NCBI GenBank assembly: GCA_021404525.1
Contig: JAAWWE010000005.1
Coordinates: 62,001 to 126,000 of the forward strand
Source: Rhodobiaceae bacterium
Lineage (GTDB): Bacteria > Pseudomonadota > Alphaproteobacteria > Parvibaculales > Parvibaculaceae
Direction of reading: 5' to 3'
Length of the DNA stretch: 64,000 bases
A model generated the notes under the pieces. That model searched no databases and was not told where the DNA came from. It saw only the letters and a list, made by a program, of their open reading frames with translations. The position numbers and the translations under genes were made by a program. This document shows, piece by piece, positions 1 through 7,619 of the stretch. Positions within the stretch are counted from its first letter, which is position 1. Each line of letters opens with the position of its first letter.

Positions 1-321
1 TGCCATGTTCACGCCAACACTCTGGCGCTCCTGTCTCTTTGTCCCCCCGTTTGGCATTCGCCCGTTTATACGCTCCGCTTTGGCGTGGGAGCGGTTGGGG
101 CGGATAAGCGGCGGTCGGTTTGCTGGCGTGATATTGGTTGAAGCGGCCAAGCAAATGTATGCAGCGCCGCCTGTCGCTGTTGAAACTGGTGTGCGGCGGC
201 GATTGACTGCACCCGTTGGAAGATTGGCGCCTGGTAACGTCACAGGAAACGTGACAGGACGGGTGGGATCAGCCACCATGCCGCACTCGGACCACGAACC
301 TGATTAGTCAAAGGCTCCCTC
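1..321. other. Left-edge stretch without a supported gene
   Basis: This stretch precedes the P-II gene. A plus-strand frame of about 100 codons and a minus-strand frame open to the left edge both exist, but neither gives a protein with a recognisable domain, hydrophobic pattern or ribosome binding site. A short inverted repeat, GTCAC...GTGAC, lies around 239-256. I see no sigma-54 promoter (TGGCAC-N5-TTGC), which one might expect for a nitrogen-controlled glnK. It is probably the upstream control region of the P-II gene, possibly with the start of an unrecognised gene running off the left edge. Confidence 0.4.
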
Positions 322-666
322 ATGAAAATGATCGTCGCAATTGTGAAACCCGCTGTAACCGAACCTGTGATGGACGCGCTCGCGGATATCGGTATATCCG
401 GTCTTACGGTGAGTGAAGTGAAGGGGCACGGTCGTCAAAAAGGACAGACTGAAATTTATCGCGGTGCGGAATATCAGGTCACGCTGGTGCCTAAGGTTCG
501 TTTTGAAATTGCCGTGGAAGATTCCGCAGTCGACAAGGTCGTCGATACGATCAGCAAAACGGCCTCTACCGGCAAAATCGGTGACGGTAAAGTGTTTGTC
601 ATGGATCTGGCATCTGCCGTGCGGATTCGCACGGGCGAGCGCGATTCGGAAGCAATCGGCGTTTGA
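322..666 (+). CDS. P-II family nitrogen regulatory protein (GlnB/GlnK-like)
   Basis: P-II proteins are small trimeric signal proteins that sense 2-oxoglutarate, ATP/ADP and glutamine state and control glutamine synthetase, ammonium transporters and nitrogen transcription. The 114-residue product has full family length. Visible hallmarks are the T-loop with the uridylylation tyrosine Y51 in RGAEYQV, the loop residues GRQKGQ at 37-42, the nucleotide-binding TGKIGDGK at 83-90 and the C-terminal RIRTGE at 101-106. Usual partners glnA or amtB are not adjacent: the next gene, metW, faces it and ends 10 bases away. I cannot decide between GlnB and GlnK from this window. Family assignment is firm. 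Confidence 0.95.
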   Translation: MKMIVAIVKPAVTEPVMDALADIGISGLTVSEVKGHGRQKGQTEIYRGAEYQVTLVPKVRFEIAVEDSAVDKVVDTISKTASTGKIGDGKVFVMDLASAVRIRTGERDSEAIGV

Positions 667-676
667 TAAACGTCGC

Positions 677-1294
677 TTAGCGGCGTTTGAGCAGGAAGAC
701 GGCTTCTTCAGCGAGAAGGTTGTCAAAAAACCCAGGATTGCTCGCCTGGCGTACTTTGCCACCAGACAGCATGAGACCCTGCACCACTTCCAGGTCTAAC
801 TCGTCGCAAAGAGCAACAAAGTCTTTCACTGTGCAGAGGTGAATATTGGGCGTGTCATACCATTTGTCAGACAGCGTATCTGTTTCCGGCATGCGGCCCA
901 AAAGCCCCAATTGAAACCTGATTTTCCAGTGGCCGAAATTTGGAAAGGACACGATCACATGTCGGCCTATCCGTCTCATCTGGCGTAGGACAGTGCCGGG
1001 GTTTCGCGTTGCCTGGATGGTTTTGCTCAAGATCACATAGTCAAAGGCATCTTTGGGATAATCGCCCAGGTCTTGGTCCGCGTCTCCCTGGATGACAGAC
1101 AGACCACGGGTTACGCAGGCGTTCACGCCGGCCTGGGAAAGCTCGACGCCGCGACCATCCACATTGCGTTTCGTCGCCAGAATTTCCAGAAGCTCGCCTT
1201 CGCCGCACCCAACATCAAGCACGCGGGATGAGGGCGCGACGAGATCAGCGATAATCGAGAGGTCGCGGCGATTGTCGAGTGGTTTGAGGGCCAT
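677..1294 (-). CDS. metW: Methionine biosynthesis protein MetW
   Basis: MetW is a class I SAM-dependent methyltransferase-fold protein that accompanies MetX in many proteobacteria and is needed for full homoserine acetylation or methionine synthesis; its exact biochemical role is less settled than its genetic one. The SAM-binding motif VLDVGCGEGELL lies near the N-terminus, followed by the acidic VELSQ strand end and a conserved FPNFGHW segment. Length (205 residues) is typical. Its ATG overlaps the metX stop by one base (TAATG), so the two genes are translationally coupled in one operon. Confidence 0.94.
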   Translation of the reverse strand: MALKPLDNRRDLSIIADLVAPSSRVLDVGCGEGELLEILATKRNVDGRGVELSQAGVNACVTRGLSVIQGDADQDLGDYPKDAFDYVILSKTIQATRNPGTVLRQMRRIGRHVIVSFPNFGHWKIRFQLGLLGRMPETDTLSDKWYDTPNIHLCTVKDFVALCDELDLEVVQGLMLSGGKVRQASNPGFFDNLLAEEAVFLLKRR

Positions 1295-2472
1295 TATTTC
1301 AGCCCCCGCCGGTCTGCGGCGCTGTCGATAAATCCTCGGAGCGTTGAGAACATTTCTGGTTCATCAAGCAGGAAGGCGTCGTGCCCCTTATCAGACTCAA
1401 TTTCGACAAAGCTCACATTGGCAGCCACCGCGTTCAGTGCGTGCACAATCTGTTTGTTGTAGGTCGTGGGGTAGTGCCAGTCACTTGTGAAGGAGACCAC
1501 GCAGAAACGCGTTTCTGTGCCCTGGAACGCTTTTGCAAGCGAATCTTCGTGCCCCGCCGCCAAATCGAAATAGTCCATTGCACGGGTGATGTAGAGATAT
1601 GAGTTCGCGTCAAAACGATCGACAAAGGTTGATCCCTGATGCCGCAAATAGCTCTCGATCTGGAAGTCTGGCCCAAATCCATAGGTGAACTCATCGCCGT
1701 CCTGAAGGTTCCGGTCGAATTTCTGGAAGAGGGAGCCTTCTGACATGTAGGTGATATGGGCGGCCATGCGGGCGACCGCGAGACCCTTGCGGGGTCTCGT
1801 GCCATGCTCGTAATAGGCACCATCATGCCATTCCGGATCCGCCTGCACTGCTTGGCGGCCCACTTCGTGGAAGGCGATGTTCTGTGCGGAGTGGCGTGCT
1901 GCCGTGGCAATGGGGATTGCCGAAAAAACGCGATCTGGATATGTGCTCGCCCATTCCAACGTTTGCATGCCGCCCATGGACCCACCGGCGACACAGAAGA
2001 GCTTGTCGATGCCCAAATGGTCGACCAGCTGCACCTGTGCGCGAACCATGTCCGCTATGGTGATCACGGGAAAGTCGAGGCCATAGGGTTTGCCTGTTTC
2101 CGGGTTGTTTGACTCCGGGCCCGTGGTTCCCTGACAACCGCCAACAACATTTGGACAGATGACGAAGAACCGGTCGGTATCGATGGGACGCCCGGGTCCA
2201 ATCATGCCCTGCCACCAGCCTTCCTTGCCGGTTGCGGGATGCACATTGGCTGCATGTTGATCAAGGGTCAGCGCATGGCAGACCAGAACCGCGTTGGTTT
2301 TGTCTGCGTTCAGGGTGCCATAGGTGTTGTAGGCCTGAACGACCGGGTGTAGATCCTCTCCGGAATCCAGGCGCAAGGGCTGATCTGATTGAAATGTGAC
2401 CATTTCAAACGCCAAATCCTGCTCATCTTGGCTCCGGGACTGATTGCCGGATTTGTCTGCACTTGTACCCAT
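1294..2472 (-). CDS. metX: Homoserine O-acyltransferase MetX
   Basis: MetX activates the hydroxyl of L-homoserine with acetyl-CoA (or succinyl-CoA in some members), the first committed step of methionine synthesis. The 392-residue alpha/beta hydrolase fold carries the nucleophile elbow GGSMGGMQ (serine 165), the oxyanion segment HALTLDQHA near residues 66-74, a catalytic aspartate in SDWHYP and histidine in DKGHDAF near the C-terminus. The ATG is preceded by AGGGA at good spacing. Acyl donor specificity cannot be read reliably by eye. A putative sigma-70 promoter and a leader hairpin lie upstream. Confidence 0.95.
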   Translation of the reverse strand: MGTSADKSGNQSRSQDEQDLAFEMVTFQSDQPLRLDSGEDLHPVVQAYNTYGTLNADKTNAVLVCHALTLDQHAANVHPATGKEGWWQGMIGPGRPIDTDRFFVICPNVVGGCQGTTGPESNNPETGKPYGLDFPVITIADMVRAQVQLVDHLGIDKLFCVAGGSMGGMQTLEWASTYPDRVFSAIPIATAARHSAQNIAFHEVGRQAVQADPEWHDGAYYEHGTRPRKGLAVARMAAHITYMSEGSLFQKFDRNLQDGDEFTYGFGPDFQIESYLRHQGSTFVDRFDANSYLYITRAMDYFDLAAGHEDSLAKAFQGTETRFCVVSFTSDWHYPTTYNKQIVHALNAVAANVSFVEIESDKGHDAFLLDEPEMFSTLRGFIDSAADRRGLK

Positions 2473-2485
2473 GGTTCCCTGCGGG

Positions 2486-2513
2486 TCAGAGATTGCCTTC
2501 TGGCGATGTCTGA
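2486..2513 (-). promoter_or_regulatory. Leader hairpin upstream of metX
   Basis: In the transcribed (minus) sense the leader contains TCAGA, a GCC-AGAA-GGC inner hairpin and TCTGA, forming a two-part stem 14 bases ahead of the metX start codon. Methionine genes in alphaproteobacteria are often controlled by SAM-binding leader RNAs, but I could not match the SAM-II consensus here. It may be a different regulatory hairpin or a chance structure. Confidence 0.3.
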
Positions 2514-2554
2514 GTAGCCTGTCCGTCTTTTATTTGCCTTGCAAAAAGGGTGCT

Positions 2555-2584
2555 TAGCTAGGGTGCCAAGCCCCTGATTGTCAA
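2555..2584 (-). promoter_or_regulatory. Putative sigma-70 promoter of metX-metW
   Basis: Read on the minus strand there is TTGACA (2584 to 2579), 18 bases, then TAGCTA (2560 to 2555). The -35 is a perfect consensus hexamer. It would start transcription about 75 bases before the metX ATG, leaving room for the leader hairpin. Confidence 0.5.
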
Positions 2585-2592
2585 CGTTTTCT

Positions 2593-2621
2593 TTGATTTT
2601 AACCTTTGTGCCGCCTATGAA
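2593..2621 (+). promoter_or_regulatory. Putative sigma-70 promoter of hisC-tyrA
   Basis: TTGATT (2593-2598) and TATGAA (2616-2621) are separated by 17 bases and lie about 58 bases upstream of hisC. It is back to back with the putative metX promoter, so the two operons share one short divergent control region. Confidence 0.4.
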
Positions 2622-2678
2622 TAGCCGCGCACGGCTCGGAGGCGGTAAACAATCCGCGACGACGCTTTTAAGGACGGA

Positions 2679-3779
2679 ATGATGACATCGTTAAAGCCAC
2701 AGCCCGGCATCATGGATATTGTGCCCTATGTCGGCGGTCGGGAGAGCGCTGATGGTGCGACCCGTGTGTTCAAACTTTCTGCAAACGAAACGCCGTTGGG
2801 GCCGAGCCCCAAAGCAGTTCAGGCTTTTCGGGCTGTTGGTGACAACTTAGAGATTTATCCTGATGGTTCTGGCCTTGCTCTGCGTGAGGCGATTGCGGCC
2901 CGGTTTGGGTTGAATGCAGACCGCATTGTCTGTGGGGCTGGATCTGACGAATTGCTCCATCTGTTGGCACAGTGTTATCTCGGGCCTGGCGACGAAGCGA
3001 TCGTGAGCGAGCATGGATTCCTGGTGTATCCGATTATCACGAAGGCAGCCGGGGCGAAGGTGATTACCGTCGCCGAGACTGACTTTACGGCGACAGTAGA
3101 CGCCTTTCTAGCCGCTCAAACGAATGCGACTCGGGTTGTTTTCCTGGCAAACCCCAATAACCCGACGGGCACGTACATTCCGACTGATGAGGTCCGGCGG
3201 TTGCGCGCGGGCCTGCGCGACGATGTGCTGCTCGTCCTGGATGCAGCTTATGCGGAATATGTGCGGCGGAATGATTACGAAGCTGGCATCGAGATGGTTG
3301 CGACCCACGACAATGTGGTGATGACGCGGACCTTTTCGAAGATCTATGGTCTTGCGGCTTTGCGACTGGGCTGGGCGTATTGCCCGGAAGCCGTCGCTGA
3401 TGTCCTCAACCGTGTTCGCGGTCCCTTTAATGTGAACACGCCGGCGCTCATGGCAGGGGTTGCTGCGATGAAGGACCAGGCACATGTGGAGCGTGCGGCT
3501 GACCACAATGAAAAATGGGCTGAGTGGCTGACGCGAGAGATATCAGCGCTCGGCCTCGAAGTGCTTCCTGCGTCTGCAAATTTCCTGAGCATCCGCTTCC
3601 CAGATGTTGACGGACGCCGAGCCGCTGACGCAGACAATTTTCTCATGAAACGTGGTTTGATCCTGCGCGGTGTGGGCGCTTATGGCATGCCTGATTTTTT
3701 ACGTTTGAGCGTTGGTGGTGAAGAAGCGAACCGTCTGGTTGTTGAGGCGCTGACGGAATTTATGGGGGACCGTTCATGA
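2679..3779 (+). CDS. hisC: Histidinol-phosphate aminotransferase
   Basis: This PLP-dependent class I/II aminotransferase converts imidazole acetol phosphate to histidinol phosphate; paralogues next to tyrA often also transaminate prephenate, phenylpyruvate or 4-hydroxyphenylpyruvate. Visible motifs are [12 protein letters not shown] (33-44), GAGSDELL (87-94), ANPNNPTGT (158-166) and the Schiff-base lysine K221 in [15 protein letters not shown]. Length, 366 residues, is normal. The gene may start at either of two adjacent ATGs (2679 or 2682). Its last bases overlap tyrA (ATGA), so the pair is co-translated, which favours a role in aromatic amino acid synthesis alongside or instead of histidine. 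Confidence 0.9.
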   Translation: MMTSLKPQPGIMDIVPYVGGRESADGATRVFKLSANETPLGPSPKAVQAFRAVGDNLEIYPDGSGLALREAIAARFGLNADRIVCGAGSDELLHLLAQCYLGPGDEAIVSEHGFLVYPIITKAAGAKVITVAETDFTATVDAFLAAQTNATRVVFLANPNNPTGTYIPTDEVRRLRAGLRDDVLLVLDAAYAEYVRRNDYEAGIEMVATHDNVVMTRTFSKIYGLAALRLGWAYCPEAVADVLNRVRGPFNVNTPALMAGVAAMKDQAHVERAADHNEKWAEWLTREISALGLEVLPASANFLSIRFPDVDGRRAADADNFLMKRGLILRGVGAYGMPDFLRLSVGGEEANRLVVEALTEFMGDRS

Positions 3780-4705
3780 GCGGGGACGGACATTTTGATC
3801 GGGTAGCGCTCATCGGTCTGGGGCTTATTGGGTCCTCTCTTGGTCATGCTATGAAACGCGGTGGCCTGGCAGGAGAGATTGTTGGGTCCGCCCGATCTGA
3901 CGCGACACGTGCGCGCGCGCTTGAGATTGGCTTCATCGACCGGGCAGAGACAAATGCTGCAGACGCGGTGAAAGATGCAGACCTTGTCGTGCTCTGCACG
4001 CCGGTTGGGGCTGTTGGCGCGGTCGCGCAGGAGATTGCTCCACACCTTGCCAAAGGTGCGATCCTTACAGATGTAGGGTCCGTGAAGGCATCGCTGATAG
4101 ACGATGTGGGACCTCATGTGCCAGATGGCGTCCACTTCATTCCCGGTCACCCGATCGCAGGTACAGAACAGAGTGGTCCAGACGCGGGATTTCCAGAGCT
4201 CTTTGATGGGCGTTGGTGCATTCTGACACCGCTTGAAGGTAGTGACCCTGACATGGTCGCAAAGCTTTCGAGCTTCTGGGAAGCCTGCGGGACAAAAATC
4301 GATGTGATGGATGCGAAGCACCATGACTTGGTCCTGGCGATCACAAGCCATCTACCGCATCTCATCGCCTACAATATTGTTGGAACGGCAGATGATTTGG
4401 AGACAGTCACGAAATCGGAAGTGATTAAATATTCCGCTGGTGGTTTTCGGGACTTCACGCGGCTTGCAGCATCTGATCCCACTATGTGGCGGGATGTGTG
4501 CCTGAACAATCGTGAGGCCATTCTCGAAATGTTTGGGCGCTTCTCTGAAGATCTTGCGGCGATGCAACGCGCGATCCGATGGGGGGATGGCGATGCTCTG
4601 TTTGACCTCTTTACCCGTACCCGTGACATCCGTCGATCTATCGTGGATGCCGGTCAGGAAGTGGCGGCGCCGAATTTTGGTCGCGACCCTGCTAAAGAGG
4701 ACTAA
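3776..4705 (+). CDS. tyrA: Prephenate/arogenate dehydrogenase family protein
   Basis: The enzyme carries out NAD(P)-dependent oxidative decarboxylation of prephenate or arogenate on the way to tyrosine. The N-terminal Rossmann motif is [10 protein letters not shown] (14-23), followed by the LTDVGSVK segment and the substrate-site motif [11 protein letters not shown]. The all-helical C-terminal dimerisation domain is complete; there is no chorismate mutase or ACT domain. The start overlaps the stop of the aminotransferase gene by four bases. Its stop lies only three bases from the stop of the convergent DUF2125 gene. Substrate choice between prephenate and arogenate cannot be judged here. Confidence 0.92.
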   Translation: MSGDGHFDRVALIGLGLIGSSLGHAMKRGGLAGEIVGSARSDATRARALEIGFIDRAETNAADAVKDADLVVLCTPVGAVGAVAQEIAPHLAKGAILTDVGSVKASLIDDVGPHVPDGVHFIPGHPIAGTEQSGPDAGFPELFDGRWCILTPLEGSDPDMVAKLSSFWEACGTKIDVMDAKHHDLVLAITSHLPHLIAYNIVGTADDLETVTKSEVIKYSAGGFRDFTRLAASDPTMWRDVCLNNREAILEMFGRFSEDLAAMQRAIRWGDGDALFDLFTRTRDIRRSIVDAGQEVAAPNFGRDPAKED

Positions 4706-4708
4706 GCC

Positions 4709-5794
4709 CTAGTAGAGCGGCTCCAACCGCGCCGCCGCAATGGGCCCTAGAAACAGAACGCCGTCTTTCATGGCGACAGGCAGACGGACGCGGCCTGTCT
4801 CTTCGCCTTGCATGCTGGAGAGGGCCACCATACCGGCAAAGGCGAGCCGGGCGCTTTGTTGCGATACAATGCCAGCGCTTACCAAAGCGTCAATCAACCC
4901 GTCCAGATTGCCAACGCTGGTGCGGAAGCGTCCTTCGGGGCGCCCCAGACTGTCCAGTTTCACTTCACCCTGGCCTGTCATTTCTAAGGGACCCCACTCA
5001 AGAGCGAACTCTGAGATGGCGAGTTTCGTGCCATTTGCGGCGGCATCTGGAAGTAGGGTTGCAAGATCATTGGGAAAGTCTGCGGGCAGATCGGTGACGC
5101 GTGTCTGAGCTTCCAGATGAGTGATGTCGCTTCCTGCCCAGGTGGTCTCCCCAAGGTCTGTCCATGAAATGTCTTGGCCTCTTAGCGCAATGTCAAAAGC
5201 CGCACCCGCAGCCTCCGGCGCAGGCTTGCCGTGCAGCTGCAACCGCCCAGCCGCTGCACCGCCTGCCAAAACCGAGCCGGTGTCTGAATGTTGGGCTCTT
5301 GATACAGCCAGATTCTGAATGTCAGCGGAGAGCCTTTGTTCCCCGCTGCTTTCATCGACATAGCTTGCCCAGAACACCTCAGAGGTGAGGTTCAGAGTGT
5401 ACTGTCGCTCAGCCCCATCGCGGGGTTCTGAATAGTGGAGGCGTTGAGCGCCTGGGATGTCGACAATGACGTGGTTGAGTTTGTATGCCAGCGTTTGAGC
5501 GCTCACGCTGTCTGCTTCCCATGTCCAGGCGCGCGGTGCGTCTGGTGCGGTGAGGCGACCGCCCGCAACATCCACCCTGATGCGATAGGGATAACCGCCA
5601 GTCTCAAGGCTGTCCCAACTGACAACAATTCCGTTCGCGGCCTGGTCCGATTGCCAGTCCAGAATGGCGCTCTCGACGCGGTCGATGACGGTGAACCACC
5701 ATATTGAATAGACTACGGCGCCGACGGCGACGAAAACGAAGGGAAGAATTAGCGACCAGCGGATGTTTTTCATGGGTTCGGGCAGACGGCTCAT
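4709..5794 (-). CDS. DUF2125 domain-containing membrane-anchored protein
   Basis: The product (361 residues) belongs to the alphaproteobacterial DUF2125 family, whose function is unknown. One N-terminal transmembrane helix (about residues 12-32, IRWSLILPFVFVAVGAVVYS) is followed by a long region rich in beta-strand-like repeats, predicted to lie in the periplasm. Such proteins resemble AsmA/LPS-assembly type beta-rich periplasmic proteins in composition, but that is impression only. The position next to hisC-tyrA is a recurring arrangement in related genomes as I recall it. No clear Shine-Dalgarno sequence marks the start; an in-frame ATG at 5773 is possible. Confidence 0.8.
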   Translation of the reverse strand: MSRLPEPMKNIRWSLILPFVFVAVGAVVYSIWWFTVIDRVESAILDWQSDQAANGIVVSWDSLETGGYPYRIRVDVAGGRLTAPDAPRAWTWEADSVSAQTLAYKLNHVIVDIPGAQRLHYSEPRDGAERQYTLNLTSEVFWASYVDESSGEQRLSADIQNLAVSRAQHSDTGSVLAGGAAAGRLQLHGKPAPEAAGAAFDIALRGQDISWTDLGETTWAGSDITHLEAQTRVTDLPADFPNDLATLLPDAAANGTKLAISEFALEWGPLEMTGQGEVKLDSLGRPEGRFRTSVGNLDGLIDALVSAGIVSQQSARLAFAGMVALSSMQGEETGRVRLPVAMKDGVLFLGPIAAARLEPLY

Positions 5795-5911
5795 AAATAC
5801 TAATTTATCTAAAGCACCGCCGCGATTGCGCGGGCGCTTTTTGGGGGGTGAAGGAAGACCTGATAGGTTTTCCAGTGTTGAGGCTAACAGTTAAGCAAGC
5901 GTAGCGACATC

Positions 5912-6463
5912 ATGCAGGATTTATGGGTATTTGGATATGGATCGTTGATGTGGCGTCCTGGTTTTCCTTTTGTTGCGCGCTATGGGGCGCGTCTGCACGG
6001 CTACCATCGGTCTTTCTGCGTTTTCAGCCATGTTCATCGAGGAACGAAAGAACGCCCGGGTTTGGTCTTCGGTCTTGATCGGGGAGGGTCCTGTCGTGGC
6101 TTTGCCTATCAGGTTGCGCCAGAGCATGCAGAGACTACGCGATCCTATCTGCAAGAACGCGAACAGGTGACCAGTGTCTATCTGGATGTCACCCGTCCAC
6201 TGACCTTACTGGATGCTCCAATGGCCAAGGTTGAGGCGCTCTGCTTCATTGTTGACCGGGGTCATGAACAATATGCTCATAAGCTCGACTTTGACCGCCA
6301 GGTGGAGTTGATCACGCATGGGGAAGGGCGATCGGGAAAGAATCCTGAATATCTCCAGAGCACTGTTGAGCACTTGCAGGAGATGCAGATTAGCGATCAG
6401 GGCTTGGAGACGCTTTGGCGCGCTGTAGAGCAGCGTCTAAATCAATCGTCTCTGCGCCGGTAA
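5912..6463 (+). CDS. ChaC-like gamma-glutamylcyclotransferase
   Basis: ChaC-family enzymes cleave glutathione to 5-oxoproline and Cys-Gly in the cytosol. The 183-residue protein opens with the substrate-binding loop VFGYGSLMWRPGF (6-18) and has the catalytic glutamate in the REQ segment (E84). Length agrees with the bacterial ChaC group. The 3' end overlaps the 3' end of the convergent AlkZ-like gene by 74 bases, so the last 24 codons are read on both strands. Function assignment to glutathione is by family; other gamma-glutamyl peptides are possible. Confidence 0.88.
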   Translation: MQDLWVFGYGSLMWRPGFPFVARYGARLHGYHRSFCVFSHVHRGTKERPGLVFGLDRGGSCRGFAYQVAPEHAETTRSYLQEREQVTSVYLDVTRPLTLLDAPMAKVEALCFIVDRGHEQYAHKLDFDRQVELITHGEGRSGKNPEYLQSTVEHLQEMQISDQGLETLWRAVEQRLNQSSLRR

Positions 6464-7619
6464 ATTTGGTGAGGCGCTGCAGCGCTTTGTGAAGCCCGTC
6501 TTCACGCGCGGCGCTCAGTTTCACCCCTTTTTCCAGCCAAAGGCCTTTTACTTCCACCCGGCCTTCTTTGCGATGGACCTTTACGTCGGTTCGCCCGGTG
6601 AACTTTGTGCCCTCAAGGATCGGCAATACGTAGTAGCCATATTGACGTTTCTTCTCAGGAACGAAAATTTCGACGCGATAGTCAAAGCCAAAGAGGCGTT
6701 CTGCGCGTTTTCTGTCGCGAACAACTGGATCGAACGGGCTTAGCAGGCGAAGCCGCTTTGACGGTGTGCCAAGAGCCTCAAGTTCACTTTCAATGGAAGC
6801 AAAAGCAACAGCCTTTCGGTATGTCCTGTCATTGCCTTCAACCTCAACGGGGATCAGGTCGCGGCCTAGGTTTTTTGCGACCCAATCCGCGGCTTGTTTG
6901 TTGGAGACACTTGCCCAATAGGCGGCGATCTCTCCGTGAGTTGCCGTGCCCAGACGTTTGAGCGCCTCCCGGCATTTCCAGTCAATGGTTTGTGTGAGGC
7001 TTGGCTTTTCTTCCAGATGGCAATCTTCAATACATCGATCCGTCAAATCATAGACTTTCTGAAAGCCGTCACGCCGGACAATGGCCAGCTCGCCGGCTCG
7101 CCAGAGATATTCCAGGGCGGTCTTTGACGGTCCCCATCCCCACCAGGCGCCCTGTCCTTTGTCTTCAAAGTCCCGGGACATGAGGGGCCCTTCTTTTTTG
7201 ATGCGCGCTTTCACGGCCCTGACGACTTTGGTGCCGTCAGGCCCTAAGCGTTTTTGCCAGTTGGGATGGTTCAGACGTTCCTTGGCGTGGGAAAAGCGAT
7301 GGCGCCAATAGGGGTAGAACTCTGTTGGGATGAGACAAGCGTCATGGGTCCAATGTTCGAAAAGCGTGCCGCGTTCTTCGTGAAGTTCTTTTAAGTGTTT
7401 GTGACGATAGCCATCGGCCCGCGCGTGCAGGATCATGTGATGGGCACGCTCTACCGTGTTGATGCTGTCGAGCTGCACATATCCAAGCTGGCCAATCAGG
7501 TCCTGCAGCCGATCTGCATTGAAGGGGCCCGTTGGTTTGTGGCCGAGACCTTGTTTGCTCAGAAGCAAGGACCTGGCGTCGGCGTTTGAAATTTTGAGGG
7601 TCACTTGGTCGTCAGCCAC
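6390..7619 (-). CDS. Winged-helix DNA glycosylase, AlkZ/YcaQ family
   Basis: YcaQ/AlkZ (HTH_42) proteins unhook interstrand DNA cross-links and remove N7-alkylpurines. The protein shows the family's N-terminal segment with the catalytic Q-phi-D motif in VQLDSINTVERAHH, then FEHWTHDACLIP, and a C-terminal DPVVRDRKRAERLFGFDY motif. The open frame runs up to 7766, but that would overlap nrdJ by 155 bases. I chose the GTG at 7619, which overlaps the nrdJ stop by eight bases and starts just ahead of the conserved region (409 residues). It is the second gene of the SOS-box-preceded nrdJ operon, which fits a DNA repair role. Confidence 0.85.
   Translation of the reverse strand: MADDQVTLKISNADARSLLLSKQGLGHKPTGPFNADRLQDLIGQLGYVQLDSINTVERAHHMILHARADGYRHKHLKELHEERGTLFEHWTHDACLIPTEFYPYWRHRFSHAKERLNHPNWQKRLGPDGTKVVRAVKARIKKEGPLMSRDFEDKGQGAWWGWGPSKTALEYLWRAGELAIVRRDGFQKVYDLTDRCIEDCHLEEKPSLTQTIDWKCREALKRLGTATHGEIAAYWASVSNKQAADWVAKNLGRDLIPVEVEGNDRTYRKAVAFASIESELEALGTPSKRLRLLSPFDPVVRDRKRAERLFGFDYRVEIFVPEKKRQYGYYVLPILEGTKFTGRTDVKVHRKEGRVEVKGLWLEKGVKLSAAREDGLHKALQRLTKFTGAETIDLDAALQRAKASPSPDR

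Noticed and set aside
1..276. Minus-strand frame open to the left edge, beginning at an ATG near 276
   Set aside because: The sequence is rich in Pro, Thr, Asn and Arg with no familiar motif; it may be chance, although a gene running off the edge cannot be excluded.
5..307. 100-codon plus-strand open frame at the left edge
   Set aside because: No recognisable domain, no ribosome binding site, odd composition and it ends just before the P-II gene.
2473..2600. SAM-II riboswitch upstream of metX
   Set aside because: The leader has a hairpin, but the characteristic SAM-II conserved loop segments could not be matched by eye.
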